Positions 1 to 11,708 are shown, counted from the stretch's first letter. The stretch: 64,000 nucleotides of DNA from Streptomyces sp. NBC_01116 (GCF_041435495.1 NZ_CP108644.1:6061501-6125500), one strand, 5' to 3'. Program-made: numbers and translations. The notes: generated by a model from the sequence alone, not told the origin.

Positions 1-240
1 CGCTTCATGAGCGAGGCCCGCGCCCTGACCAACTTCGCGGGCAACGCGGTCGCCACGGTGCTGGTCGGCCACTGGACCAAGGAGATCGACAAGGACCGGG
101 TGAACGAGGTCCTGGCGGGCCGGGTTCCGTTCGACGAGAAGATCCTCGTCGACGACGGACACGGCCCCGCCGGGGACGCGCCCGGCTCCGGCGAGGTCCC
201 CGAGCAGCGGGACACCGCGGAGCAGCCCGCGAAGGTCTGA
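1..240 (+). CDS. C-terminus of a DctA-type dicarboxylate/cation symporter (partial)
   Basis: Only the last 79 codons are in the window; the reading frame is open at base 1. The visible part contains the stretch [20 protein letters not shown], typical of the last transmembrane segment of the DAACS family (DctA, GltP) of cation-coupled C4-dicarboxylate or glutamate symporters. It is followed by a hydrophilic, acidic cytoplasmic tail ending in PAKV. The family works in the cytoplasmic membrane. Exact substrate cannot be judged from this fragment. A strong hairpin follows the stop, so this is the end of its transcript. Confidence 0.85.
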   Translation, partial: RFMSEARALTNFAGNAVATVLVGHWTKEIDKDRVNEVLAGRVPFDEKILVDDGHGPAGDAPGSGEVPEQRDTAEQPAKV

Positions 241-287
241 CCCGGCGCGGCGCCCCCGCCTCCCCACGGCCACGGCGGCGCCCCCAC

Positions 288-323
288 CCGAGGACACCCG
301 TACTCCGGTACGGGTGTCCTCGG
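288..323 (+). terminator. Intrinsic terminator-like hairpin after the symporter
   Basis: A perfect 16-bp inverted repeat (CCGAGGACACCCGTAC and its complement) with loop TCCG lies 47 bases after the symporter stop. There is no T tract, as is common in Streptomyces. It isolates the symporter from the next gene. Confidence 0.8.
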
Positions 324-463
324 CTTCCGTGTCCGGTACGGGTGCCTTGTGTCCGTGTTCTGTCACGACCGCCCCTGACCGCACAACCCTCCCCGTCCGG
401 TGCCGGTCTTGGGGGGTGAGGGACCACAGCCCGTTCCACGAGCCCCACGACCGAAGGACTTCC

Positions 464-1750
464 ATGCGCATCCCCCCTTCCCGCAGCCGTACCCTGCGCG
501 GCGGGACCGCCGCCGTGGCCGCCGCAGCGCTGGTGGCGCTGGGCGCCGTGCCGGCGCTCGCCGCCGACCCGGAGCCGGACCTCGGGGTCGGAACGATCGC
601 GCCGGTCGAGGGAGTTCAGCCCGGAAGCTCATTCTCGGCCCCGCTCACCTTCCTCAACAAGGGGACGGAGGAGGTGCCCTCGGTCTGGGTGACCTACTCC
701 GTGTCACCGGGCCTGAAGGCGGAGGAGACGCACAAGAACTGCACCTACTACACCATCGGCTCCTACGACGAGATGCCCGCGTCGAACGTCGCCTCCTGCA
801 GGATCGACCAGCCGCTGAAGCCCGGCGTCGTCTACGGCACGGCGGAGCCCGTCTCGCTCAAGGCGCTCGACTCCGCGTTCCGGGACAGGCTGCGGGTCAC
901 GATCGGTGTGAACGAACCCGGTCCGGACGACGGCGGCTCCACCGAGCCGGTGCCCGGAACCGGCGACCCGCTCACCCTGGTCGAGAAGGGCCCGGCCACC
1001 GACGCCGACCGGACGAACCACCCCGAGGCGTACGCCGGGGCGGACGTCACCGCCGCGAACACCGCGGACTTCGCCCTGACCGGCGACGAGAAGCAGGGGA
1101 AGGTCGGCGAGAAGGTCACCGCGACGGTGAAGTTCGCCAACAAGGGCCCCGCCCGCGTCCAGGGCACCCTCGACGAGAGCGTCACCACGGTCGACATCCA
1201 CATCCCGAAGGGCACCTCCGTGGTCAAGCCGTACGACTTCTGCGAGGCGATCACCAAGACCCACTACCGCTGCGGCACCTCCCAGTCCTGGGTCGACGTG
1301 AACGGCGGCGAGAGCTACCCCTTCGTCCTGCGCATCGACAAGGCGGTCGGCCGCACCACCGGAGAGGTCTCCTTCAGCGGGCAGGAGCGCCCCTTCGACC
1401 GGAACGCGGCCAACGACACCGCGCAGATCGTGATCGACACCGGCAAGGGCTCGGACACCTCCGGCTCCACCGGCTCGACCGGCGGTACGGGCGGCTCCTC
1501 GTCCACCGGAGGCTCCGGCTCCACCGGCTCCACCGGTTCCACGGGCACCACCGGCACCACCGGCGGCTCCGCCGGCACGGGCGGCTCGACGACCGGCGGC
1601 ACGACCCCGCAGACGACCGGCGGCGGCAACCTCGCCGCGACCGGCTCGGACTCCACCGCGCCGCTCGCCGGCATGGCGGCCGCGGCGGTCGTCGCGGGCG
1701 GCGGCATCATCTGGGCCGTGCGCCGGCGGTCGGCGGCCCGCGCCAACTGA
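464..1750 (+). CDS. Secreted, sortase-anchored (LAXTG) surface protein
   Basis: 428 aa. The ATG at 464 follows GAAGGAC at good spacing and opens a classic Sec signal peptide (RSRTLRGG, then an Ala/Val/Leu core, then ALAA). An upstream in-frame extension to 314 has no signal peptide and is not chosen. The mature part has two beta-rich domains resembling the repeats of cell-surface adhesion or DUF11-like proteins, with two Cys pairs (KNCTY/ASCRID and DFCEA/YRCGT). A Ser/Gly/Thr-rich wall-spanning linker follows (about residues 325-385), then LAATG at about residue 390, a hydrophobic helix and the basic tail RRRSAARAN. LAXTG is the motif used by Streptomyces class E sortases, so the protein is probably linked to peptidoglycan. 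Ligand unknown. Confidence 0.85.
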   Translation: MRIPPSRSRTLRGGTAAVAAAALVALGAVPALAADPEPDLGVGTIAPVEGVQPGSSFSAPLTFLNKGTEEVPSVWVTYSVSPGLKAEETHKNCTYYTIGSYDEMPASNVASCRIDQPLKPGVVYGTAEPVSLKALDSAFRDRLRVTIGVNEPGPDDGGSTEPVPGTGDPLTLVEKGPATDADRTNHPEAYAGADVTAANTADFALTGDEKQGKVGEKVTATVKFANKGPARVQGTLDESVTTVDIHIPKGTSVVKPYDFCEAITKTHYRCGTSQSWVDVNGGESYPFVLRIDKAVGRTTGEVSFSGQERPFDRNAANDTAQIVIDTGKGSDTSGSTGSTGGTGGSSSTGGSGSTGSTGSTGTTGTTGGSAGTGGSTTGGTTPQTTGGGNLAATGSDSTAPLAGMAAAAVVAGGGIIWAVRRRSAARAN

Positions 1751-1772
1751 CGGCGCGGGCCTCCGCCCGGTT

Positions 1773-1800
1773 CTACGCCGCCGGCCCTGCGTCGGCGTAG
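1773..1800 (+). terminator. Short hairpin after the LAXTG protein
   Basis: CTACGCCG and CGGCGTAG form an 8-bp stem with a 12-base loop just downstream of the stop at 1750 and just upstream of the MerR promoter. Probably a terminator. Confidence 0.45.
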
Positions 1801-1806
1801 GCGGTC

Positions 1807-1843
1807 TTGCGTTGACGTCGGCGTCAAGGAATACGTTGGTCCC
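1807..1843 (+). promoter_or_regulatory. MerR-type promoter/operator, apparently leaderless
   Basis: A -35-like TTGCGT (1807-1812) and a -10-like TACGTT (1832-1837) are separated by 19 bp, the long spacer typical of MerR-activated promoters. The spacer carries the dyad TTGACG-N4-CGTCAA (1812-1827). The -10 ends six bases before the ATG at 1844, so the transcript would start at or next to the start codon. No Shine-Dalgarno sequence is present. This suggests autoregulation of the MerR-thioredoxin unit. Confidence 0.55.
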
Positions 1844-2254
1844 ATGCGAATCGGGGAGCTGGCCGAACAGGCCGGGACGACGACGCGAACGCTCCGCTAC
1901 TACGAGTCGCGCGGGCTGCTGCCCGCGCGGCGCGCGGAGAACGGCTACCGCAGCTACGACGAGGACGACCTGCGCCTCCTCCAGCAGATCCGGACCCTGC
2001 AGGACTTCGGGTTCGACCTGGAGGAGACCAGGCCCTTCGTCGACTGCCTGCGCGCCGGCCACCCGGCCGGGGACTCCTGCCCCGCCTCGCTCGCCGTCTA
2101 CCGGCGCAAGCTCGACGAGCTGGACGCGCTGATCGGCCAGCTCACGTCGGTGCGCGCCGAGGTCGGCGCACAGCTCGCCCGAGCCGAACTGGAGGCGTCG
2201 GCCGATCTGCCCGGTGGACCGGCGCCCCGCTGCGAACTGGGGGGACACCCATGA
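1844..2254 (+). CDS. MerR-family transcriptional regulator
   Basis: 136 aa. The N-terminal winged helix-turn-helix is clear: MRIGELAEQAG, then TLRYYESRGLLPARR, then a wing with NGYRSYDE. A dimerisation coiled coil follows (about residues 85-120). Cysteines occur at FVDC, GDSC and near the C-terminus (PRCELGG); the first two lie in the effector-binding loop region and could sense redox state or a metal. The gene overlaps the thioredoxin gene by ATGA, so the two are co-translated. The promoter ahead has the MerR architecture, suggesting self-control. The inducer is not known; a redox signal is inferred only from the cysteines and the neighbour. Confidence 0.88.
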   Translation: MRIGELAEQAGTTTRTLRYYESRGLLPARRAENGYRSYDEDDLRLLQQIRTLQDFGFDLEETRPFVDCLRAGHPAGDSCPASLAVYRRKLDELDALIGQLTSVRAEVGAQLARAELEASADLPGGPAPRCELGGHP

Positions 2255-2622
2255 TCCGGAACGAAGGCGTCACCGAGCTCACCGAAGTCACCGAGGAGAC
2301 CTTCGAGGCGGAGGTGCTGGAATCCACTCTGCCCGTACTGGTCCAGTTCACCGCCGAATGGTGCGGCCCGTGCCGCCAACTCGCCCCGGTGCTGCGGGAG
2401 ATCGCCCGCGAGGAGGCCGACCGGATCAGGATCGTCCAGCTCGACGTCGACCGCGAGACCGAGATCACCGTACGGTACGGCGTGCTGGCGACACCGACCC
2501 TGATGGTCTTCCGGGCGGGCGAGCCGGTGAAGTCGATCGTCGGCGCCCGGCCCAAGCGCCGGCTCCTCCAGGAGCTGGAGGACGTCCTCGCCCCGGCCGA
2601 CCCGAACCGCCCCGACCTCTGA
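2251..2622 (+). CDS. trxA: Thioredoxin
   Basis: 123 aa, cytoplasmic. It carries the WCGPC active site at about residues 37-41 (AEWCGPCRQLAPVL) and the cis-Pro motif ATPT (LATPTLMVF), both diagnostic of thioredoxins that reduce protein disulfides with electrons from thioredoxin reductase. A 20-residue acidic N-terminal extension precedes the domain. Start ATG overlaps the MerR stop (ATGA), so expression depends on the MerR transcript. No thioredoxin reductase is nearby, so it probably uses a reductase encoded elsewhere. The trxA symbol is generic; Streptomyces carry several thioredoxin paralogues. Confidence 0.92.
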   Translation: MIRNEGVTELTEVTEETFEAEVLESTLPVLVQFTAEWCGPCRQLAPVLREIAREEADRIRIVQLDVDRETEITVRYGVLATPTLMVFRAGEPVKSIVGARPKRRLLQELEDVLAPADPNRPDL

Positions 2623-2639
2623 CCGCTCCGACCTGGACG

Positions 2640-2675
2640 CTTTCCCGAAAGTGCGTATCTGACAGTCAAGTGGGT
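2640..2675 (+). promoter_or_regulatory. Possible regulator site upstream of the oxidoreductase
   Basis: The palindrome CTTTC-CC-GAAAG (2640-2651) overlaps the first of two direct repeats of AAGTGNGT (2649-2656 and 2668-2675), whose starts are 19 bp apart, close to two helical turns. They lie 30-65 bases before the start at 2705. Such spacing suits a dimeric repressor, but the regulator is unknown. Confidence 0.3.
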
Positions 2676-2704
2676 TCTGGTCAGGACCTGTTCGCCCGCC
2701 CAGC

Positions 2705-3607
2705 ATGGTCACCATGACGCAAGCGAACACGACCACCGGACCCACTCCTGTCACCGTCCTCGGCCTCGGCGACATGGGACGCGCCCTGGCCGGCGCCTTC
2801 CTGGCCGCCGGCCACCCCACCACCGTCTGGAACCGTTCCGCCGGCAAGGGCGAGGACCTCGTGGAACGGGGCGCGGTGCGGGCCGCCTCCGCCGAGGACG
2901 CCGTACGGGCGAGCGGACTCGTCGTGGTCTGCCTCGTCGACTACGACGCCTCCGACGCGGTCCTGGAACCGCTGGCCGGGGCACTGGCGGGGCGCGTTCT
3001 GGTCAACCTGACCTCGGACACCCCGGCCCGTTCGCGGCAGGCCGCCGCCTGGGCCGGGAAGCACTCCCTGGCCTACCTCGACGGGGCGATCATGGTGCCG
3101 GTCGACGTGGTCGGCTCGGCGGAGGCGCTGGTGTTCCACTCCGGCGACCGGGCCGCGTTCGAGGCGCACGAGTCCACCCTCAAGGCGCTCGGCGCGCCCG
3201 CCACCTTCCTCGGCGAGGACCACGGGCTCGCCGCCGCCTACGACATGGCGATGCTGGACTTCTTCTACGGGGCCATGGGCGGTCTCGTCCACGCCTTCGC
3301 GCTCGCCCGCGCGGAGGGCATCGACGGCGCGTCGCTCGCCCCGTACCTCAACACGATCGCGGGCATCCTGCCGCCGATCGCCGCGTACACGGCGAAGGAC
3401 ATCGACACGCGCACGTACGCGGGCGAGGGTGCCAACCTCGCCATGATGGCGGCCAGCGTCGACCACATCCTGCACACCGCGAAGGACCGCGGCCTGGACG
3501 TCTCGCAGCTCGCCGCTCTCCAGGGCATCACCGACCGGGCGATCGCCCGGGGCCACGGCCCCGAATCCTGGTCGAGCCTCGTCGAGGTGATGGCCGCCGA
3601 TCACTGA
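2705..3607 (+). CDS. NAD(P)-dependent imine reductase-like / 3-hydroxyisobutyrate dehydrogenase-family oxidoreductase
   Basis: 300 aa. The N-terminal Rossmann fold has GLGDMGRALAGAFLAAGH, followed by TTVWNRSAGK, where the NRS segment binds the NADP ribose phosphate. The C-terminal part is the all-helical dimerisation domain of beta-hydroxyacid dehydrogenases. The segment YDMAMLDFFYGAMGGLVHAF resembles imine reductases, in which the catalytic Lys of hydroxyisobutyrate dehydrogenases is replaced by Asp or Tyr; here the equivalent region has D rather than K. The natural substrate is unknown. A second ATG at 2714 is also possible. It faces glgB with a shared terminator. Confidence 0.8.
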   Translation: MVTMTQANTTTGPTPVTVLGLGDMGRALAGAFLAAGHPTTVWNRSAGKGEDLVERGAVRAASAEDAVRASGLVVVCLVDYDASDAVLEPLAGALAGRVLVNLTSDTPARSRQAAAWAGKHSLAYLDGAIMVPVDVVGSAEALVFHSGDRAAFEAHESTLKALGAPATFLGEDHGLAAAYDMAMLDFFYGAMGGLVHAFALARAEGIDGASLAPYLNTIAGILPPIAAYTAKDIDTRTYAGEGANLAMMAASVDHILHTAKDRGLDVSQLAALQGITDRAIARGHGPESWSSLVEVMAADH

Positions 3608-3625
3608 CCCGCCGTCGACGGGGGA

Positions 3626-3665
3626 GGGGCCCGCACCACGTCGTCATCGACGCGGTACGGGCCCC
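3626..3665. terminator. Convergent-gene terminator
   Basis: GGGGCCCG and CGGGCCCC form the base of a stem-loop between the convergent oxidoreductase and glgB genes. The 24-base internal part can pair further near the base (CC with GG). Confidence 0.55.
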
Positions 3666-3673
3666 GGGTCCGT

Positions 3674-6079
3674 TCACGCCGGGCGGAACCACACCGTGGC
3701 CAGCGGCGGCAGCGTCAGCGAGATGCTGCACGGGCGGCCGTGCGCGGGCACCGCCTCCGCCTTCAGCGGCTCCTCGTTGCGCACGTCGCCGCCGCCGTAA
3801 CGGGCCGCGTCGGTGTTCAGGACCTCCACCCAGCCCTCGGCACCGGTCTCCGGCACCCCGAGGCGGTAGTCGCTCCGGACCGCCGGGGAGAAGTGGGAGA
3901 CCGCGAGGAGCGGGGAGCCGTCCGCGTCGTACCGCAGGAACGCGAACACGTTGTCCTCGGCCGCCCCGCCGTCCACCCAGCTGAACCCCTCCGGAACGGT
4001 GTCGCGCTGCCACAGCGCGGGCACCGCCCCGTACACCGCGTTCAGGTCGCCGACCAGGGTCCGCACCCCGCGGTGATCGTCGGACGCCCCGTAGGAGGGG
4101 TCCAGCAGCCACCAGTCCGGGCCGTGCCCCTCGGACCACTCCGCACCCTGGGCGAACTCCTGTCCCATGAAGAGGAGTTGCTTGCCGGGGTGGGCCCACA
4201 TGAAGCCCAGGTAGGCGCGGTGGTTGGCTCGCTGCTGCCACCAGTCGCCGGGCATCTTGGTCACCAGCGCCTGCTTGCCGTGCACCACCTCGTCGTGCGA
4301 GATCGGCAGCACGTAGTTCTCGCTGTACGCGTACACCATCGAGAACGTCATCTCGTTGTGGTGGTACTTGCGGTGGATCGGCTCCTTGGCGATGTACTGG
4401 AGCGAGTCGTGCATCCAGCCCATGTTCCACTTCAGCCCGAAGCCCAGGCCACCGCCGTCGGTGGGCCGGGTGACGCCGTCCCAGGCGGTGGACTCCTCGG
4501 CGATGGTGACCACACCGGGGTTGCGGCGGTAGACCGTCGCGTTCATCTCCTGGAGGAAGGCGACCGCGTCCAGGTTCTCCCGGCCGCCGAACTCGTTGGG
4601 CGACCACTGGCCGTCCTCGCGGGAGTAGTCGAGATAGAGCATCGAGGCCACCGCGTCGATCCGGAGCCCGTCGATGTGGAACTCCTCGCACCAGTACGTG
4701 GCATTGGCGACCAGGAAGTTGCGGACCTCCGTGCGGCCGTAGTCGAACTCCAGCGTCCCCCAGTCCGGGTGCGCCGCGCGCTGCGGGTCGGAGTGCTCGT
4801 ACAGCGGCCGTCCGTCGAACTCGGCCAACGCCCAGTCGTCGCGCGGGAAGTGCGCCGGGACCCAGTCCATGATCACGCCGATGCCCGCCCGGTGCAGGGC
4901 GTCCACCAGGAAGCGGAAGTCGTCCGGGGTGCCCATCCGGGAGGTCGGCGCGTAGAACCCGGTGACCTGATAGCCCCAGGATCCGCCGAAGGGGTGCTCG
5001 GAGACCGGCATCAGCTCCACGTGCGTGAAGCCCAGGTCCTTGACGTACGCCGGGAGCTGCTCGGCCAGCTGACGATACGTCAAGCCCGGTCGCCAGGAGG
5101 CGAGATGGACCTCGTACACCGAGAACGGGGCCTCGTGGACGGGCCGGTCGCCCCGGTGCGCCATCCAGTCCGCGTCCTGCCACCGGTGGTGCGACGCGGT
5201 GACGATCGAGGCGGTCGCGGGCGGCACCTCGGCACGCCGGGCCATCGGGTCGGCCCGCACCGTGTGCGAACCGTCCGGGCGGCAGATGTCGTACTTGTAC
5301 AGCGCGCCCTCGCCGACCCCGGGCAGGAACAGCTCCCACACCCCGGTCGAGCCGAGCGAACGCATCGGGAAGCCGGTGCCGTCCCAGTAGGTGAAGTCAC
5401 CGGTGATCCGCACGCCGCGCGCGTTCGGGGCCCAGAGGGTGAACCGGGTCCCGGCGACCCCCTGGTGCTCCATCGGCTCCGCGCCGAGCGCCCGCCACAG
5501 CTCCTCGTGGCGGCCCTCGCCGATCAGATGGAGATCGAGCTCGCCGATCGCGGGCCAGAAGCGGTACGGGTCCTCCACCTCGACGGTGTTGTCGTCGTAC
5601 GTCACTTCGAGCCGGTACGCGGGGGCCTCCGGCACCGGCAGCACACCGGCGAAGAAGCCGTCGCCGTCGTCGTGCAGCTCGGCCCGCAGTCCGGTCGCCA
5701 CCACCGTGACGGACCGCGCGAACGGCCGCAGCGCCCGGACGAGCACCCCGCCGGGGACCGGGTGCGCGCCGAGCACGTCGTGCGGTGCGTGGTGGTCGCC
5801 GGCCAGCAGCCGGCCCCGGTCCGCGCCGTCCAGGGCCGGCGCGGGGCGGGCGCCCTGGCCGTCGGCGGCCCGACGGGGGCGCGGCGGGCCCGCGTCGGCG
5901 CGCCGGGGCCGGGCGCGCTCGGCGGTCGCGGCCTTCGCGGTGGTCGCCGCGGGCGCCGGCGCCGCCGCCACGTCGACGGCGGATTCGACTGGTGCCTCGA
6001 CGGGGGCCTCGGCAGGGACCTCGACGGGCAGTCCGGCGGTCTTGCGGGATGACTTGCGGGACGGCTTGCGGGCGGTCAC
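3674..6079 (-). CDS. glgB: 1,4-alpha-glucan branching enzyme
   Basis: 801 aa GH13 enzyme that creates alpha-1,6 branches in glucan. After a roughly 100-residue Ala/Pro/Val-rich N-terminal extension come the CBM48 N-domain, the TIM barrel and the C-domain. Catalytic residues are visible: nucleophile D at about 475 (GLRIDAV), acid/base E at about 528 (IAEEST) and D at about 595 ([10 protein letters not shown]). Their spacing matches E. coli GlgB. The start is GTG preceded by GAGGAGG. In the GlgE pathway GlgB branches the maltosyl-extended chains made by GlgE. It lies 87 bases after mak and probably shares its transcript. The low-complexity N-terminus is longer than in most GlgB proteins and is probably disordered. 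Confidence 0.96.
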   Translation of the reverse strand: MTARKPSRKSSRKTAGLPVEVPAEAPVEAPVESAVDVAAAPAPAATTAKAATAERARPRRADAGPPRPRRAADGQGARPAPALDGADRGRLLAGDHHAPHDVLGAHPVPGGVLVRALRPFARSVTVVATGLRAELHDDGDGFFAGVLPVPEAPAYRLEVTYDDNTVEVEDPYRFWPAIGELDLHLIGEGRHEELWRALGAEPMEHQGVAGTRFTLWAPNARGVRITGDFTYWDGTGFPMRSLGSTGVWELFLPGVGEGALYKYDICRPDGSHTVRADPMARRAEVPPATASIVTASHHRWQDADWMAHRGDRPVHEAPFSVYEVHLASWRPGLTYRQLAEQLPAYVKDLGFTHVELMPVSEHPFGGSWGYQVTGFYAPTSRMGTPDDFRFLVDALHRAGIGVIMDWVPAHFPRDDWALAEFDGRPLYEHSDPQRAAHPDWGTLEFDYGRTEVRNFLVANATYWCEEFHIDGLRIDAVASMLYLDYSREDGQWSPNEFGGRENLDAVAFLQEMNATVYRRNPGVVTIAEESTAWDGVTRPTDGGGLGFGLKWNMGWMHDSLQYIAKEPIHRKYHHNEMTFSMVYAYSENYVLPISHDEVVHGKQALVTKMPGDWWQQRANHRAYLGFMWAHPGKQLLFMGQEFAQGAEWSEGHGPDWWLLDPSYGASDDHRGVRTLVGDLNAVYGAVPALWQRDTVPEGFSWVDGGAAEDNVFAFLRYDADGSPLLAVSHFSPAVRSDYRLGVPETGAEGWVEVLNTDAARYGGGDVRNEEPLKAEAVPAHGRPCSISLTLPPLATVWFRPA

Positions 6080-6166
6080 AGGGACTGCCTCCTCGAAGGG
6101 TGAAGGGGAAGAGCGCGGGGTGAGGGGGGGAGCGCGGGGATGGAGAAGAGGTACGGGGGGTGCGGA

Positions 6167-7585
6167 TCAGGCCGCGGCGGACCGGGCCAGCCGTTGGATG
6201 GCCGCCATCGGAACCGGCAGCCAGTCCGGGCGGTGCCGGGCCTCGTACAGCACCTCGTACACGGCCTTGTCGGTCTCATGGGCGCGCAGCAGCTCCGGTT
6301 CGCCGCGCGGGTCGCTGCCCGACGTCTGCGCGTAGCCCTCGCAGTAGGCGGCGCGGCAGCGGGCCGCCCACTCCGGGTTCCACGGGCGGTGCGAGCGGGC
6401 CGCGTAGTCGAAGGACCGCAGCATGCCCGCCACATCGCGGACCGGAGGCGCGGGCATACGGCGCTCGGGCAGCGGACGGGACGGTTCGCCCTCGAAGTCG
6501 ATCAGCGACCAGAAGCCGTCGGCGGAGCGCAGCGTCTGCCCGAGGTGGAGATCGCCGTGCACCCGCTGCTGCGCCCAGCCGCTGCCCCGGACCCCGAGAT
6601 CCGTCACCGCCTCGAACGCGGCGCGCAGCCCGGGGACGTGCGGCACGAGCGCCGGTACCGCCTGGGCGGCGGCCTCCAGCCGCCGGGTCATCTCCGCGAC
6701 GAGCTGCCGGGTCTGGGTGCCGCGCAGCGCCGGGGTCGGCAGCGCGGCGGCCAGCGCGGTGTGCACCTCGGCGGTGGCCCGGCCCAGCGCCCGTGCCTCG
6801 GTGAGGAAGTCGCGGCCCGCGGCGAGCGCGGCCAGCGCGAGTTGCCAGCCGTCGCGCGCGCCGTGCAGGAAGGGCTGGAGGACGCCGAGGGTGAGCGGTT
6901 CGGGTCCTCGCGTCTCGAACCAGGCGACCGGGACCGGCACCCGCGCGCACCCTTCGCCGCCGAGGGCGAGGGGCAGTTCCAGGTCCGGGTTGGTGCCCGG
7001 GAAGACGCGCCGGAAGATCTTGAGGATGAACGCGTCCCCGTAGACGAGCGAGGAGTTGGACTGTTCGGCGTCCAGCACCCGGGGCGCGAGACCGGCCGGG
7101 ATCGCGGCGGTCCGCTCGAAGCGCAGCGAGCCGAGGCTTCCGGGGCGGCGGAAGCGTTCCAGCAGCAGATCGGCCAGCCGCGGATCGTGCAGCCCGTCGT
7201 AGACGGCCCGTCCGGCGAGCGGGCCCCGCTCCACCCGGCCGATCAGGGCGCCCGAGAGCAGCGGCGGAAGTGACGTTCTTGCGCCGAGGAGCAGCTGGTA
7301 GCAGTCCTCGGCCGGGCCCCGCTGGGAGGGCTGCTCGACCCGCAGCAGCAGGTGCAGCAGCCCCGGGCCCGCCGTGCCGTCCAGCGGCAGCATCTCGGTG
7401 GCCGAGACCAGGGAGAAGCCGGTGACCGGCCTGCCCTTGCCGGCGAACCACCGCTGCCGGGGCAGCCACGCGTGGAGCAGCGGGGCGAGGGACGGGAGGA
7501 GATCGCCGTCCTGCGTCGTTCTGGGAGTCGCGCTGTTCCTTGTGCTCTTCGCCAGGGCGACGTGAGTGGATGCAGCCTCCGACAT
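6167..7585 (-). CDS. mak: Maltokinase (maltose 1-phosphate forming)
   Basis: 472 aa. This family (Mak/Pep2) phosphorylates maltose with ATP to maltose 1-phosphate, the donor for GlgE. Features include the N-terminal cap with PRQRWFAGKGRPV and a eukaryotic-kinase-like C-lobe with the catalytic VHGDLHLGQTL and the metal-binding LIDFEGEP. The start at 7585 is chosen because AAAGGACG lies upstream; a 10-residue longer GTG-type extension lacks support. The gene follows treS but is separated from it by a strong hairpin, so it probably has its own promoter. TreS and Mak often act as a complex in actinobacteria, or are fused, which supports the assignment. Confidence 0.93.
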   Translation of the reverse strand: MSEAASTHVALAKSTRNSATPRTTQDGDLLPSLAPLLHAWLPRQRWFAGKGRPVTGFSLVSATEMLPLDGTAGPGLLHLLLRVEQPSQRGPAEDCYQLLLGARTSLPPLLSGALIGRVERGPLAGRAVYDGLHDPRLADLLLERFRRPGSLGSLRFERTAAIPAGLAPRVLDAEQSNSSLVYGDAFILKIFRRVFPGTNPDLELPLALGGEGCARVPVPVAWFETRGPEPLTLGVLQPFLHGARDGWQLALAALAAGRDFLTEARALGRATAEVHTALAAALPTPALRGTQTRQLVAEMTRRLEAAAQAVPALVPHVPGLRAAFEAVTDLGVRGSGWAQQRVHGDLHLGQTLRSADGFWSLIDFEGEPSRPLPERRMPAPPVRDVAGMLRSFDYAARSHRPWNPEWAARCRAAYCEGYAQTSGSDPRGEPELLRAHETDKAVYEVLYEARHRPDWLPVPMAAIQRLARSAAA

Positions 7586-7770
7586 GGCATCGCGTCCTTT
7601 CCCCGGGCACACCACAGGATGCGAAGAGTGTCCCGGATTGCGGCAATGGCTGTCCGGCTGTGCGGGACGTGTCGGGTCAGGAGAGCTCTTACGGACTCGA
7701 ACGGCGGAACGGTGAAGGCCGAAGGCGCCGGAACCGCGAAGGCCCGAGGCCTTGCATTGAGGTCAGGGTG

Positions 7771-7806
7771 CCCCGTGCGGGACGGTGGAAACCGTCCCGC
7801 ACGGGG
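7771..7806 (-). terminator. Strong hairpin between treS and mak
   Basis: A perfect 16-bp stem (CCCCGTGCGGGACGGT with its complement) closed by GGAA, 10 bases after the treS stop. It should end or attenuate the glgE-treS transcript before mak-glgB. The 185 bases between it and mak must then supply a mak promoter; no convincing consensus was seen. Confidence 0.75.
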
Positions 7807-7816
7807 CCGGCACCGC

Positions 7817-9519
7817 TCAGGCCGGCGGCGCGTCCTTGCGCAGCCGGAACCAGTAGAAGCCGTGTCCCGCAAGGGTCAGCAGGTAGGGCCACTGGCCGAT
7901 GGCCGGGAAGCGTACCCCGCCGATCAGTTCCACCGGATGACGTCCGTCGAACGATCGCAGGTCCAGTTCCGTCGGCTGCGCGAACCGCGAGAAGTTGTGC
8001 ACGCACAGGACGAGATCGTCCTTGTACTCACGGGTGAACGCCAGCACCGCCGGGTTGGAGGAGGGCAGTTCGGTGTACTCGCCGAGACCGAAGGCCGGAT
8101 TCTGCTTCCGGATCTCGATCATCCGGCGGGTCCAGTGCAGCAGCGAGGACGGCGAGGCCATCGACGCCTCGACGTTGGTGACCTGGTAGCCGTAGACCGG
8201 GTCCATGATCGTGGGGAGGTAGAGCCGCCCCGGATCGCTGGAGGAGAACCCGGCGTTGCGGTCGGGCGTCCACTGCATCGGCGTGCGCACCGCGTCCCGG
8301 TCGCCCAGCCAGATGTTGTCGCCCATCCCGATCTCGTCCCCGTAGTAGAGGATCGGGGAGCCGGGCAGCGACATCAGCAGGGCGGTGAACAGCTCGATCT
8401 GGTTGCGGTCGTTGTCCAGCAGGGGGGCGAGCCGCCTGCGGATGCCGATGTTGGCGCGCATCCGCGGGTCCTTGGCGTACTCCGCGTACATGTAGTCGCG
8501 CTCTTCGTCCGTGACCATTTCGAGGGTCAGCTCGTCGTGGTTGCGCAGGAAGATGCCCCACTGGCAGTTCTTCGGGATCGCCGGGGTCTTGGCCAGGATC
8601 TCGGAGACCGGGTAGCGGCTCTCGCGGCGCACCGCCATGAAGATGCGCGGCATCACGGGGAAGTGGAACGCCATGTGGCACTCGTCGCCGCCCTGCTCGT
8701 AGTCGCCGAAGTAGTCGACGACGTCCTCCGGCCACTGGTTGGCCTCGGCGAGCAGCACGGTGTCCGGGTAGTTGGCGTCGATCTCCTTGCGGACCCGCTT
8801 GAGGAAGTGGTGGGTCTCGGGGAGGTTCTCGCAGTTGGTGCCCTCGCGCTGGTAGAGGTAGGGCACCGCGTCGACCCGGAAGCCGTCGATGCCCAGGTCC
8901 AGCCAGAAGCGCAGGGCCGCGAGGATCTCCTCCTGCACCGCCGGGTTCTCGTAGTTGAGGTCCGGCTGGTGCGAGAAGAAGCGGTGCCAGTAGTACTGCT
9001 TGCGCACCGGGTCGAAGGTCCAGTTGGACGTCTCGGTGTCGACGAAGATGATCCGGGCGTCCTGGAACTGCTTGTCGTCGTCCGCCCAGACGTAGTAGTC
9101 GCCGTACGGCCCGTCGGGGTCGGTGCGGGACTGCTGGAACCACTCGTGCTGATCGCTGGTGTGGTTCATGACGAAGTCGATGATGACGCGCATGCCCCGC
9201 TGGTGCGAGGCGTCCACGAACTCCACGAAGTCGGCGAGATCGCCGAACTCCGGCAGGACGGCGGTGTAGTCGGAGACGTCGTAGCCCCCGTCGCGCAGCG
9301 GCGACTTGAAGAACGGCGGCAGCCAGAGGCAGTCGACGCCGAGCCACTGGAGGTAGTCCAGCTTGGCGGTGATGCCCTTGAGGTCGCCGATTCCGTCGCC
9401 GTTGGAGTCCTGGAAGGACCGGACGAGCACCTCGTAGAAGACGGCGCGCTTGAACCAGTCGGGATCGCGGTCCTTGGCGGGAGTGTCCTCGAACGTGTCG
9501 TGGACAGGCTCATTGACGA

Positions 9520-9523
<4 letters not shown>
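7817..9523 (-). CDS. treS: Trehalose synthase (maltose-trehalose isomerase)
   Basis: 568 aa GH13_16 enzyme interconverting maltose and trehalose. The sequence begins with [16 protein letters not shown] and has the catalytic D at about 218 (GFRVDAV), E at about 260 ([10 protein letters not shown]) and D at about 330 (NHDELTLEM). The [14 protein letters not shown] segment is typical of TreS. The ATG at 9523 overlaps the glgE stop (ATGA) and has GGAGG upstream. A longer frame exists but only reads back through glgE. Together with Mak and GlgE it turns trehalose into alpha-glucan. Confidence 0.95.
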
Positions 9524-11667
<2,144 letters not shown>

Positions 11668-11686
11668 GGCCGCTCCTGTCCGCGTT

Positions 11687-11708
11687 CACTCGAATGGCAC
11701 TCGAATGG
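11687..11708. repeat. 11-bp tandem direct repeat before glgE
   Basis: CACTCGAATGG occurs twice with no gap, 20 bases upstream of the glgE start and so within its leader or promoter. The 11-bp period is one helical turn, which would place two protein monomers on the same DNA face. Confidence 0.6.

Noticed and set aside
5391-6335. Long plus-strand open frames over glgB and mak
   Set aside because: Arg/Ala/Ser-rich translations without domains, opposite to well-supported enzymes; typical of GC-rich codon-position shadows.
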